In this document: positions 1-6,487 of the stretch, piece by piece
Layout of the letters: each line of letters begins with the position of its first letter
How positions within the stretch are numbered: position 1 is the first letter of the stretch
Source: CAZMRQ01 sp964568795
GTDB taxonomy: Bacteria > Pseudomonadota > Gammaproteobacteria > Comchoanobacterales > Comchoanobacteraceae
DNA length: 15,150 nt
Reading direction: 5' to 3'
Assembly: GCA_964568795.1 (NCBI GenBank)
Contig: CAZMRQ010000034.1
Span: 1-15,150, forward strand
Program-made: the position numbers and the translations under genes
The notes under the pieces: model-generated
What the model was told of the DNA's origin: nothing
The model's database searches: none
What the model saw: only the letters and a program-made list of their open reading frames with translations

Positions 1-1159
1 ATTTGTTTATTAGTTTTTTAAGAAGTGAATATTCTCCGATGGTTTGTGAATATCGTTCGATGATTTCACTGCCAGTGGATGATTCTAACTCTATGATGCG
101 TGCGTGTATACTTTGAGTAGGTCCATCCCATTGTAAATCTTGGAATTTCGATAACTTATCACTAAAGTTTAATACGTCGTCATTTGGGAATTCTTGTGCT
201 AGTTCTTTAAGACGCCTATTTAATTGATTCAGTTTATCTTTCTGTGATACATATAGACGCAGATTTGTTATTGCTAAAATAAGTTTTCCCATAGGTTGTT
301 TTTCTGGGTTTGCTATTGCACTATCAATGAATTCCTTGAATTTTTTGAATTCGTTATTCATGAGATCATCACTTTGTGTCTCACTTAGTAAAGCATGTAG
401 TGTACTAGCAGCTGCACCATATATTGATTCAGATTCGTCTATCTGGGAGGCTTCTCCTATCAGGCGTCTAAGATGATCTGCCATATCTTCTGGTCGGTAG
501 TCTGAATCTCCTTGAATAGTTGAAATGCGGCTATCGCATATGAGTCTGTCCTTTTCATCAAATTTCAAAGTGGCATCTGAAAATACTAAGTTCGGTGGTT
601 GAGTTGTGTTTGGATCAATATTTTCTTTATTTTCAGTCAATGAATCAATGGTTATCCAATCACGAGGTGTTTGGGTGAGTAACTCTTGATTTTTTGCTAG
701 CGTATAAGCTTTCTGTTGCAGAATCTCCTGCTCTTGATCCTCAGTTAGAGTTGGTATAGCAGGAGCTTCATCTTCACTAGCAGGAGCATGATGAAAATAG
801 TCAAATGATTTCACATGCAGCTCATTATCTCGAAATTCACATATAAGTGGGTAGCCAAAATAAAAAGAATGTTTCGAATCAACGAGGCCTACGTCTGCGG
901 CCAAATTTTGTATTGTGGTATGTTGACAAACTTTTTTCATAAGTTCTTTAGTGGCGTCACTGGTATCTAGCCCATTAATAGCACGTATAAGGTCTTGTTC
1001 TGTCTTTTCTTTAACATCAGGATTGAATCTTTGAATCTTTCCTGTATTGTCACGGTACAGCCACAACTCTCTAGAAGGTTCCTTTCTATTTGTGATATCA
1101 CCTTCACTCTGAGGCTGTACGATAATAGTTCCAGTATGTGTGGTTGTCTTTTCTGGCAT
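1..1159 (-). CDS. Unrecognised acidic protein, N-terminal 386 residues (runs off left edge)
   Basis: Reading the minus strand from the ATG at 1159-1157 gives 386 codons without a stop up to the window edge. In DNA this A+T-rich that is strong evidence for a real gene. It starts MPEKTTTHTG; a TGA lies just upstream in frame, and a GTG three codons before the ATG is an alternative start. No signal peptide or membrane segment is visible. Residues 1-60 are polar. Residues 98-110 contain a hydrophobic aromatic strand (SFYFGYPLICEF). Residues 125-215 are rich in Glu, Asp, Pro and Thr and look like a flexible linker. Residues 265-386 look helical, with a charged coiled-coil-like stretch around 304-323 (KDKLNQLNRRLKELAQEF). 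I recognise no family or catalytic motif. A cytosolic or secreted host-interaction protein would fit the composition, but that is a guess. It is divergent from orn. Confidence 0.85.
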   Translation of the reverse strand, partial: MPEKTTTHTGTIIVQPQSEGDITNRKEPSRELWLYRDNTGKIQRFNPDVKEKTEQDLIRAINGLDTSDATKELMKKVCQHTTIQNLAADVGLVDSKHSFYFGYPLICEFRDNELHVKSFDYFHHAPASEDEAPAIPTLTEDQEQEILQQKAYTLAKNQELLTQTPRDWITIDSLTENKENIDPNTTQPPNLVFSDATLKFDEKDRLICDSRISTIQGDSDYRPEDMADHLRRLIGEASQIDESESIYGAAASTLHALLSETQSDDLMNNEFKKFKEFIDSAIANPEKQPMGKLILAITNLRLYVSQKDKLNQLNRRLKELAQEFPNDDVLNFSDKLSKFQDLQWDGPTQSIHARIIELESSTGSEIIERYSQTIGEYSLLKKLINK

Positions 1160-1194
1160 AGGTGTCACTCATGTCTTTTATCTAGTATCGTTCA

Positions 1195-1222
1195 TAAATA
1201 AAATTCATGTACTTTTTTTCAA
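1195..1222 (-). promoter_or_regulatory. Weak candidate promoter for the left-edge gene
   Basis: On the minus strand TTGAAA (complement of 1217-1222) is followed after 16 bases by TATTTA (complement of 1195-1200), about 35 bases before the ATG at 1159. The -35 is good and the -10 is poor. The placement is right for the leftward gene, but the match is weak. No clear Shine-Dalgarno sequence precedes that gene. Confidence 0.25.
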
Positions 1223-1252
1223 AAGACAAAATACAATAAGAGCCACTTTTTC

Positions 1253-1261
1253 TGTTATACT
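1253..1261 (+). promoter_or_regulatory. Extended -10 promoter element (TGTTATACT)
   Basis: TG-T-TATACT is a good extended -10 box followed by a G+C-rich discriminator (CGGCTCG). No convincing -35 box lies 16-18 bases upstream, which extended -10 promoters can do without. It sits in the loop of an inverted repeat, GAGCC (1240-1244) / GGCTC (1263-1267). Transcription would start near 1268, just ahead of the tiny ORF at 1283, and could run on into orn as a long leader. Confidence 0.4.
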
Positions 1262-1282
1262 CGGCTCGTTATCTGGAGAGTG

Positions 1283-1330
1283 ATGAGTTGTTATTCTATT
1301 GTTGTAGTTGTTGTTATGATGTTTTTTTAA
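1283..1330 (+). CDS. Candidate 15-residue hydrophobic small peptide or leader peptide
   Basis: ATG at 1283 opens a 15-codon frame, MSCYSIVVVVVMMFF, ended by TAA at 1328-1330. GGAG at 1275-1278 lies 4 bases before the start, and the extended -10 at 1253-1261 would give a leader of about 15 bases. The peptide is almost entirely hydrophobic after residue 5, so it could insert in a membrane (as small toxins or regulatory peptides do) or act as a leader peptide upstream of orn. Against it, the frame is very short and the GTT/GTA run could be chance in T-rich intergenic DNA. A second short frame at 1378-1428 (MRGCFTRGLLIKKYLR) lacks a good ribosome site. No function is claimed. Confidence 0.3.
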   Translation: MSCYSIVVVVVMMFF

Positions 1331-1513
1331 TACATCGTAGCAGTAGAATATTAAGGAAAAGTTAAAATAAAGAGCAGATGAGGGGTTGTTTTACGCGAGG
1401 ACTGTTGATAAAAAAATACCTACGCTAGAAGATAGTCGTTAATGGGTGCTTTTTTAAATGCAGAGCAGCTGATTTGAGAAATCTCATGTAATATACGAAT
1501 AGAGAAAGTTATT
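1331..1513. other. Intergenic stretch before orn with small symmetric elements
   Basis: No gene is supported here. A near-palindrome TGAGAAATCTCA (1475-1486) lies about 28 bases upstream of the proposed orn -35 box and could be an operator. A G+C-rich imperfect hairpin can form between GCGAGG (near 1396) and CCTACGC (near 1422) with one bulge. I see no rho-independent terminator and no tRNA fold. Confidence 0.4.
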
Positions 1514-1540
1514 TTGTCTGTCTAAGTACACTGCTATACA
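1514..1540 (+). promoter_or_regulatory. Probable orn promoter
   Basis: TTGTCT (1514-1519) and TATACA (1535-1540) are separated by 15 bases. The short spacer is offset by an extended -10 TGC directly before TATACA (1532-1534). Transcription would begin near 1547, giving a leader of about 60 bases before the ATG at 1605. Confidence 0.45.
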
Positions 1541-1590
1541 TTCTGTCTGGTGTTTTAGTTAATAAATGACTATGATGTACTGTGATTACG

Positions 1591-1596
1591 AGAAGG
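1591..1596 (+). promoter_or_regulatory. Ribosome binding site that fixes the orn start
   Basis: AGAAGG ends 8 bases before the ATG at 1605. The upstream in-frame ATG at 1566 has no Shine-Dalgarno sequence and would add 13 residues absent from the family, so 1605 is the preferred start. Confidence 0.7.
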
Positions 1597-1604
1597 TATT
1601 GAAT

Positions 1605-2147
1605 ATGAGTAATTATAAATGGTTGTGGATTGACTGTGAGATGACTGGTTTAGACGTCAACAGTGAGTTGCTATTAGAAGTCGCATGCTATATTTCTGAT
1701 AAAAGTCTTGAGGATATTCTTGAGGGGCCTGATTTAATTATACACCAACCTATTGAGGTTCTTGAGTCGATGTCAGAGTGGTGTACGGATCATCATAAAG
1801 AATCAGGGTTGTGGGATGCTTCGTTAAAGAGTCAGATAGATGTGGCGCAAGCTGAAACATCAATGATTGAATTTTTAGATACAATCGATAAATCTAAATC
1901 TGACTGGGTTTTAGCCGGAAATTCAGTGCACCATGACAAAAATTTCTTGCATCGATTTATGCCTTTATTAATGCAGCGGTGTCATTATCAGATTCTTGAT
2001 GTATCCAGTATTGCTATAATGATGCGCTCATGGTTGAAAACTCAGGCTTTTAAGAAAAAACAAAGCCATCGTGCTCAAGATGACATTCTTGAGAGTATTG
2101 AGGAACTTAAGTTTTATAAAAACCAGCTGTGTGACATAAGTGAATAA
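1605..2147 (+). CDS. orn: Oligoribonuclease (DEDDh 3'-5' exoribonuclease)
   Basis: Orn degrades the 2-5 nt RNA ends (nanoRNA, including pGpG) left by other RNases to mononucleotides in the cytosol, the last step of mRNA decay. With the start at 1605 the protein has 180 residues, as usual for the family (E. coli 181). All DEDDh exonuclease motifs are visible: D10 and E12 in WIDCEMTGLD, D111 in GNSVHHDKNFL, and H155 and D160 in SHRAQDDI. The LDVSS stretch between them is also typical. Identity to E. coli Orn is moderate by eye, but every catalytic position is kept. It is first of a probable two-gene operon, with tsaE 42 bases downstream on the same strand. It is divergent from the unknown gene at 1-1159. 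Confidence 0.96.
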   Translation: MSNYKWLWIDCEMTGLDVNSELLLEVACYISDKSLEDILEGPDLIIHQPIEVLESMSEWCTDHHKESGLWDASLKSQIDVAQAETSMIEFLDTIDKSKSDWVLAGNSVHHDKNFLHRFMPLLMQRCHYQILDVSSIAIMMRSWLKTQAFKKKQSHRAQDDILESIEELKFYKNQLCDISE

Positions 2148-2189
2148 ATCTTATCTTTCATGGTATATGTGAGAAAGCAAGTGGGTGCT

Positions 2190-2651
2190 ATGTATCAAAA
2201 GATATACGAGTTAAAAGAAGAGGGCCATAAAGAGTTTTTAGTTATTTGCAAGCAATGGGCTGATTCCTTGATGAAGCAAGAAGCATTGGTGATTGGTTTT
2301 GAGGGTGATTTAGGGGCAGGGAAGACCTTCTTTATTAGGAATATCCTAAGATCTGCAGGGTGTGATGAGGAAATCAAAAGTCCAACATTCTCGCTGCTTG
2401 AGACATACAATGTTGGCTCTCAGAGCTTTCATCACATCGATTGTTATAGACTGTCTTCAATAGAGCAGCTCACTTTAATTGGTTTTGATCTGTACGGGAA
2501 AGGCATAGCTTTAATAGAGTGGTCAAATAGGATTGAGGATCTTAGAAACTGTCTTGATATCCTTGTTACAATAACTGACGAAGGGTTTCGTCAGTATTGT
2601 TGTATTGCCTTAAGTCCTAAAGGTCATGACTTTATTTCTTCGATGCCTTAA
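2190..2651 (+). CDS. tsaE: tRNA t6A biosynthesis ATPase TsaE
   Basis: TsaE is the small P-loop ATPase that works with TsaB and TsaD to place threonylcarbamoyl on A37 of ANN-decoding tRNAs. From the ATG at 2190 the protein has 153 residues, equal to E. coli TsaE. Visible motifs are Walker A GDLGAGKT (39-46), SPTF (64-67), HIDCYRL with D84, and IEW (109-111). An in-frame ATG at 2160 would add 10 residues, but the bases before it (ATCTTATCTTTC) hold no ribosome site, so the later start is preferred although its own site is only GTGGG. It follows orn closely and was probably co-transcribed with it. Its TAA overlaps the stop of convergent rne. A neighbouring tsaE is not something I recall for orn in E. 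coli, so the pairing looks lineage-specific. Confidence 0.95.
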   Translation: MYQKIYELKEEGHKEFLVICKQWADSLMKQEALVIGFEGDLGAGKTFFIRNILRSAGCDEEIKSPTFSLLETYNVGSQSFHHIDCYRLSSIEQLTLIGFDLYGKGIALIEWSNRIEDLRNCLDILVTITDEGFRQYCCIALSPKGHDFISSMP

Positions 2652-4555
2652 TCATCGAGAATATCCATGCTTTTAGTTTGACTTTTTTCTTTATAAGCTG
2701 AGGCAGTATTAGGGTCTCTTTTTGTGTGATGTGATGTGTGGTGAGACGGTTGCTTGTCATGTCGAACACGGCGTGGTCCACGGCTCCTTCTTTGATGCGG
2801 TGAAGACTGAGTGTCTTTGTCGCGGTATCTTCGAGTACTTGATGGGCGTCTTGGTCTTCTTTGATCAGGTTTTCTTTCCTCTTGTTGGTCTTTTGAGCTC
2901 GAAAATATCCATGAAACAAACTGTTTGACGAGTCCTTGAGTGTTTTCTTTGTTTGTGCCGCGCGATCTAAGCGTGTGCTTAACTTTAGGCTGCTCTCTCT
3001 TATGGGCTGTTGACCATGAGGGAATGGCCTCTTGTGCAGGGGCTGGCTGAGTGCGTTCTTCAATGCTTGAAGGCAATGTGGCGCCTGCTGGCATGCGCAT
3101 ACGCTTTAGAAGATATTTAGGGTAAGGCAAATGTTCATTAGGTACAACCATGACATATGTATTATAGGTTTTTTGAAGTCTGTCAAGCTGTGAACGCAGC
3201 TCGTTAATGATAAATGAACATGTGTCAATACTGACCTGTAACATGACGATGTCTGTCGATTCTTCAGCAATATTTTCCTCGACTTTGCGCAGAAGTTGGC
3301 TGCAAAAAGTGCTAATGGTGCGCGTGCGTCCTGTCCCATCACAGTGGGAACAAGATTGCTCATGGGTTTCAGATACAGAGGCGCCATTTCTTTGTCTTGA
3401 TATACGGAGGCATCCAGTTAGCGATGATATAGACTCCGTTTTGATTTTTGATCGGTCATTTTGAAATGCCTTTTGCAGTGCTTTCTCTATCTCGAGTCTT
3501 TTTGATTTTTCAGTCATGTCTATGAGATCTATGTCGATTATGCCGCTGATATTTCTTAGTTTAATTTGTGAAGCAGCTGCTTCTACTGCTTCCAGATTAG
3601 TTCTATAAGCTGTTTCTTCGATGTCCTGACCTTGCGTTGCGCCACCTGAATTCACATCGATTGCTGTGAGTGCTTCACATTGTTCAATGATTATTGAGCC
3701 GCCTGATTTGAGGTCTATTTTCTTTTCAAATAATCTCTCTATTTGCGGTTCTATTTGGTAGTGAGTGAATAACGGTGCTTTAACATTATCATAGTATATC
3801 ACTTTCTCTAAGAAGTCGGGTCTTGTTCTTTCGATAAAGCTTTTCACATGTTCAAATGTTTTTTCATCATTAACAATGATTTTACTAATGTCGCCTCTGA
3901 GTTGATCTCGCAGACACCTTAATACAGAGTCACTTTCTTGATGTATTAATGTGGGGTTATTGTATTCAGAAGCTGCTTTCTCAATAGCATGCCATTGAGC
4001 TGTTAGGGAATCAAGATCCCAGGTGAGGTCAGCTATATTTTGGCCAACGCCCGCAGTCCTGATAATTAACCCCGTATTTTTTTCGACAGAAAGTTGATCT
4101 AATAACACTTTTGTTTGCTCACGATCGCTTACATCTATTCGTTTCGATATCCCGTTGCATTTAGCGTTTCCAGGCATGATAACTAAGTAACTTCCTGCAA
4201 GAGAAATAAGTGTTGTTAGGGCTGCTCCTTTGTCGCCGCGTCTTTCTTTCTCAATTTGGACTAGGAGTTTTTGACCTTCTTTGATATTTATTTGTTCGCT
4301 GCCGTCATCACGTTGTGTTTTGTACGCTGGCGCTAGATCTTTGAAAGATAAAAAGCCATGTTTATCGTTGCCATAATCAACAAATGCTGCTTCAAAAGCA
4401 TTGGTGATTTTAGAAACAACTCCAAGATAAATATTGCCTTTTGTCCGAACTTTGTTGGCCTCTAGATCTAAGTATATGATTTCGTGATGTTTTTCAGTTA
4501 TTGCTATGCGAGGCTGTTCACGCATCATTGCATCAATCAGTATTGCTTTTGACAT
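2648..4555 (-). CDS. rne: Ribonuclease E, short form with membrane-targeting helix
   Basis: RNase E is the 5'-end-sensing endonuclease that starts mRNA decay and processes 9S rRNA and tRNAs at the inner membrane. The 635-residue protein has the complete catalytic half: an S1 domain (about 37-120, with FEAAFVDYG and GAALTTLISLAGSY), metal ligands D300 (EALTAIDVNSG) and D343 (IIDIDLIDM), and the zinc-link CSHC (402-405) needed for tetramer assembly. The tail is only about 135 residues, against about 530 in E. coli. It keeps an amphipathic segment, GLVKQFVSWIFSSSK (541-555), resembling the E. coli membrane-targeting sequence, then an Arg-rich stretch (561-600). Nothing resembling the distal helicase, enolase or PNPase sites follows. 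AGGA lies 6 bases before the ATG. RNase G is unlikely because of the membrane helix and basic tail. Confidence 0.96.
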   Translation of the reverse strand: MSKAILIDAMMREQPRIAITEKHHEIIYLDLEANKVRTKGNIYLGVVSKITNAFEAAFVDYGNDKHGFLSFKDLAPAYKTQRDDGSEQINIKEGQKLLVQIEKERRGDKGAALTTLISLAGSYLVIMPGNAKCNGISKRIDVSDREQTKVLLDQLSVEKNTGLIIRTAGVGQNIADLTWDLDSLTAQWHAIEKAASEYNNPTLIHQESDSVLRCLRDQLRGDISKIIVNDEKTFEHVKSFIERTRPDFLEKVIYYDNVKAPLFTHYQIEPQIERLFEKKIDLKSGGSIIIEQCEALTAIDVNSGGATQGQDIEETAYRTNLEAVEAAASQIKLRNISGIIDIDLIDMTEKSKRLEIEKALQKAFQNDRSKIKTESISSLTGCLRISRQRNGASVSETHEQSCSHCDGTGRTRTISTFCSQLLRKVEENIAEESTDIVMLQVSIDTCSFIINELRSQLDRLQKTYNTYVMVVPNEHLPYPKYLLKRMRMPAGATLPSSIEERTQPAPAQEAIPSWSTAHKREQPKVKHTLRSRGTNKENTQGLVKQFVSWIFSSSKDQQEERKPDQRRPRRPSSTRRYRDKDTQSSPHQRRSRGPRRVRHDKQPSHHTSHHTKRDPNTASAYKEKSQTKSMDILDD

Positions 4556-4591
4556 TGTTAATCCTAATGTTTATGTGTTTCTATCTGCTGA

Positions 4592-4609
4592 GTTGAGCAT
4601 TGGCTCGAC
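4592..4609 (-). promoter_or_regulatory. Small hairpin upstream of the rne ribosome site
   Basis: On the rne transcript, GUCGAGC and GCUCAAC pair around a CAAU loop (six pairs, one C-A mismatch), ending about 25 bases before the AGGA. It is a modest stem that might influence rne translation or mark a cleavage site. Confidence 0.35.
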
Positions 4610-4627
4610 TGGTTTTAGGCAGTGACG

Positions 4628-4637
4628 GCAAGCTTGC
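4628..4637. repeat. Perfect 10-base palindrome GCAAGCTTGC
   Basis: GCAAGCTTGC equals its own reverse complement. It lies between the two direct-repeat copies in the rne leader and could be a dimeric repressor site or a short self-pairing element. A chance origin cannot be excluded. Confidence 0.4.
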
Positions 4638-4649
4638 GCTTGTTTCTCA

Positions 4650-4681
4650 TCTGCTCTTTTGTGTGATCTATAATGAGCAGA
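4650..4681. repeat. 7-base inverted repeat flanking a TATAAT
   Basis: TCTGCTC (4650-4656) and GAGCAGA (4675-4681) are exact inverted copies separated by 18 bases ending in TATAAT (4669-4674). The left arm overlaps one copy of the direct repeat. The layout resembles an operator around a -10 box. Confidence 0.4.
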
Positions 4682-4862
4682 GATTAATCTGAATGTCTCA
4701 GCAAACCTTGAAATTACACACACCATATCATACATTAACTCTACTTACAATGACTTAAATAGAAATGAGTTTAGCTTTTTAGCTCTAATTAGTAGTTGTT
4801 ATGCGAATATACAGCCAACTTCTTTCAATTTAATGTTAGAACATTCGTCTGATATAGGTGCA

Positions 4863-4891
4863 TTGTTCAGGTGTTTAATTTGTGTTATATT
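4863..4891 (+). promoter_or_regulatory. rluC promoter
   Basis: TTGTTC (4863-4868), a 17-base spacer and TATATT (4886-4891), with an extended TGT (4883-4885) directly before the -10, make a good sigma-70 promoter. Transcription should begin near 4898, leaving a leader of only about 18 bases before the rluC ATG, with no strong Shine-Dalgarno sequence (only CTTTAG). Confidence 0.6.
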
Positions 4892-4915
4892 TATCAGAAT
4901 AATTAATCTTTAGCC

Positions 4916-5797
4916 ATGAAAAAAATTATCGAAGTTAATGATGGGTGCCGTCGTTTGGATCACTATCTGGCTAGTGTGTATAAGAATACACCCAAATCTC
5001 ATATACAAAAAATCATTCGCAAGGGTGTTATTCGTGTTAATGGAATACGTGCACGTCACAATGCTAAACTCCATGTAGGTGATGAGGTGGTGATGCCTGA
5101 ACCTGAGCAATCAGAACAGCCTCGCTTATCTCCTTCGCTAAATAGACTGCAGCATTTGAATCAGAGTGTATTGCAGGAAAATGATGATTGGTTGATTATT
5201 AATAAAAGTGATCGTTCTCCTGTTCACTCTGGGACAGGCCATTGCAGTGGTATTATTGATGACATATGTCATTTACGTCAAAGTACATACTATCTGGTGC
5301 ATCGACTTGATCGTCAGACATCTGGTGTGCTTATTCTTGCTAAGCATATGCGTGCTAAACTGATTTTTGATGATATGTTCAAGCAACGTCATATTAATAA
5401 ATTTTATGAGGCAGTCATAAGCGCTTGTCCCAGTAAAACTGGTTTTGAATGCCGTTTGCCACTCAAGAAAGTACATACGGCAGATGGCAGTCGGTCTTGC
5501 TATGATCAGAATGGCCAATCAGCGCATACGCTGTTTCATGTGTATAGGCAGAAACGTTATACAAGACTGAAAATAGAGTTGCTTACGGGTCGTTTTCATC
5601 AGATAAGATCTCACCTTTCTTTATTGAAAATGCCCATATTAGGTGACCGGTGGTATGCGGGGGATGATTTCATAGACGGCTTAATGCTTCATGCATCAAA
5701 AGTTGAATTCATGTGGAATGGGAAACGCATTACTCAAGAGGCGCAATGGCCTGCTAAAAAAAAGGCATGGCTAGATAGGGAGGGCTTGTGTGAATAA
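4916..5797 (+). CDS. rluC: 23S rRNA pseudouridine synthase, RluC type
   Basis: This RluA-family enzyme isomerises uridines in 23S rRNA; E. coli RluC makes pseudouridines 955, 2504 and 2580. The 293-residue protein (E. coli 319) has an N-terminal S4 RNA-binding domain (about 11-60: RRLDHYLAS, RKGVIRVNG, VGDEVVMP). The catalytic domain follows with HRLDRQTSG (129-137), where D132 is the nucleophile, the conserved Tyr in KFYEAV (Y164), and GRFHQIRSHL (225-234). The RluC assignment over RluD or RluA rests on the S4 domain plus its place opposite rne, as in E. coli and Pseudomonas. It overlaps the next gene by 8 bp, so the two are almost certainly translated from one message started at the promoter at 4863-4891. 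Confidence 0.93.
   Translation: MKKIIEVNDGCRRLDHYLASVYKNTPKSHIQKIIRKGVIRVNGIRARHNAKLHVGDEVVMPEPEQSEQPRLSPSLNRLQHLNQSVLQENDDWLIINKSDRSPVHSGTGHCSGIIDDICHLRQSTYYLVHRLDRQTSGVLILAKHMRAKLIFDDMFKQRHINKFYEAVISACPSKTGFECRLPLKKVHTADGSRSCYDQNGQSAHTLFHVYRQKRYTRLKIELLTGRFHQIRSHLSLLKMPILGDRWYAGDDFIDGLMLHASKVEFMWNGKRITQEAQWPAKKKAWLDREGLCE
5777..5784 (+). promoter_or_regulatory. Strong ribosome site inside rluC that sets the GTG start
   Basis: AGGGAGGG ends 5 bases before the GTG at 5790. It lies within the last codons of rluC and supports the GTG start and translational coupling. Confidence 0.7.
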
Positions 5798-6398
5798 GGC
5801 GCTTATTTGCCTTGATTGGGATGGTACAATCGTTAATTCAATGTCTAGAGTCATCAACTCATTAGCTAAAGCTGCTATGGCTATGGACTTACCTGTTAGG
5901 AGTTATGGCTCCCTTTTTAAAGCTATCGGCAGAACACCTGAGAGCCTATGGGCTGAAGTTTATCCTCAGCATGTATTGAATGACGAAATGAGGGAGGCTT
6001 ATTTTATTCGTGTTTCTCGCTATATGAAATCTGAACAGGTGACGTTGTTTCCGAGTGCCTATCAAGCGCTTGAAATTATGCAAGAGAATGCAAGATTGGT
6101 AGTTGTGACTAATAAGCCACTGGATTCTTTGCATAATGAGATCGAACAGTTCAACCTTAGCAGGTTTTTTTTAGCAACATTATCTGGTTGTGACTACCTA
6201 AAAAAGCCAAACCCCGATATGATTCTTACCGCTCAGGAGATGTTTCCTTCCAAGAGAACTTATTTGTTCGGTGACACCTATGCTGATAAGATAGCTGCTG
6301 AACGTGCAGGTTGTGCATTTCTTAGAGTAAGTTGCTCAGATGATTACACTGACTGTGATATTATGCATTGCACTCAACAGGTGTTAGAGTATACTTGA
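5790..6398 (+). CDS. HAD-IA family hydrolase, phosphoglycolate-phosphatase-like
   Basis: A 202-residue HAD phosphatase that should hydrolyse a small phosphomonoester through a phospho-aspartate. All four HAD motifs are visible: motif I LDWDGTIVNS with D9 and D11, motif II VVTNK with T107, motif III K139 in LKKPNPDM, and motif IV FGDTYADKIAA with D162 and D166. The helical stretch 20-85 between motifs I and II is the cap of the Gph-like subfamily. The start is GTG, chosen because of the ribosome site at 5777-5784 and because it puts D9 at the usual distance from the N-terminus. A HAD-IA gene directly behind rluC is a conserved pairing in Pseudomonas-like genomes. The true substrate is unknown; 2-phosphoglycolate, pyrophosphate or nucleotide monophosphates are all possible. 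Confidence 0.92.
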   Translation: MNKALICLDWDGTIVNSMSRVINSLAKAAMAMDLPVRSYGSLFKAIGRTPESLWAEVYPQHVLNDEMREAYFIRVSRYMKSEQVTLFPSAYQALEIMQENARLVVVTNKPLDSLHNEIEQFNLSRFFLATLSGCDYLKKPNPDMILTAQEMFPSKRTYLFGDTYADKIAAERAGCAFLRVSCSDDYTDCDIMHCTQQVLEYT

Positions 6399-6487
6399 TG
6401 GGTTTTTCTTTCGTCATTAATAAAACACTCATGTAGATTTTTGATATTATTTTTAGTATTATTATGTGATTCATATTGGGATTATCC
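6399..6487. other. Short A+T-rich spacer before the giant gene
   Basis: These 89 bases are very A+T-rich. TTGATA (6441-6446) with TTATGT (6462-6467) at 15-base spacing is a weak promoter candidate. No hairpin-plus-T-run terminator is seen after the HAD gene, so read-through from rluC into the giant gene is possible. Confidence 0.3.

Larger units (their letters stand above)
4576..4655. repeat. Imperfect direct repeat in the rne leader
   Basis: TGTTTCTATCTGCT (4576-4589) recurs as TGTTTCTCATCTGCT (4641-4655), differing by one inserted C. On the rne transcript this reads as two copies of AGCAGAU(G)AGAAACA, 20-75 bases before the start codon. It could be a paired protein or RNA binding site, or an RNase E target used for autoregulation; that role is inferred only from position. 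Confidence 0.5.
4556..4915. other. Divergent rne / rluC intergenic region
   Basis: No gene is seen in these 360 bases. They must hold the rne leader (leftward) and the rluC promoter (rightward). Small elements, described separately, cluster in the half next to rne. A perfect 10-base palindrome AGATTAATCT lies at 4681-4690. A TATAAT at 4669-4674 reads rightward but has no good -35. I could not find a convincing leftward rne promoter. In E. coli rne has a long structured leader used for autoregulation, so a long leader here would be expected. Confidence 0.6.

Noticed and set aside
995..1201. 68-codon plus-strand frame
   Set aside because: It is antisense to the long minus-strand gene at 1-1159, with a Cys/Ser-rich product and no ribosome site.
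1566..1604. Upstream ATG start for Orn (193 residues)
   Set aside because: There is no Shine-Dalgarno sequence, and the extra 13 residues are absent from the family. The ATG at 1605 has AGAAGG at the right distance and yields the usual length.
2632..3063. 143-codon minus-strand frame overlapping the end of rne in another frame
   Set aside because: It lies over the Arg/Ser-rich rne tail, where biased codons keep a second frame open. It has no ribosome site or recognisable motif.
4669..4674. TATAAT as a second rluC promoter
   Set aside because: No acceptable -35 lies 15-19 bases upstream, and the promoter at 4863-4891 is much better placed.
6476..6487. TTG start for the giant gene
   Set aside because: It adds only four residues and has no ribosome site; the ATG at 6488 has GGGA upstream.
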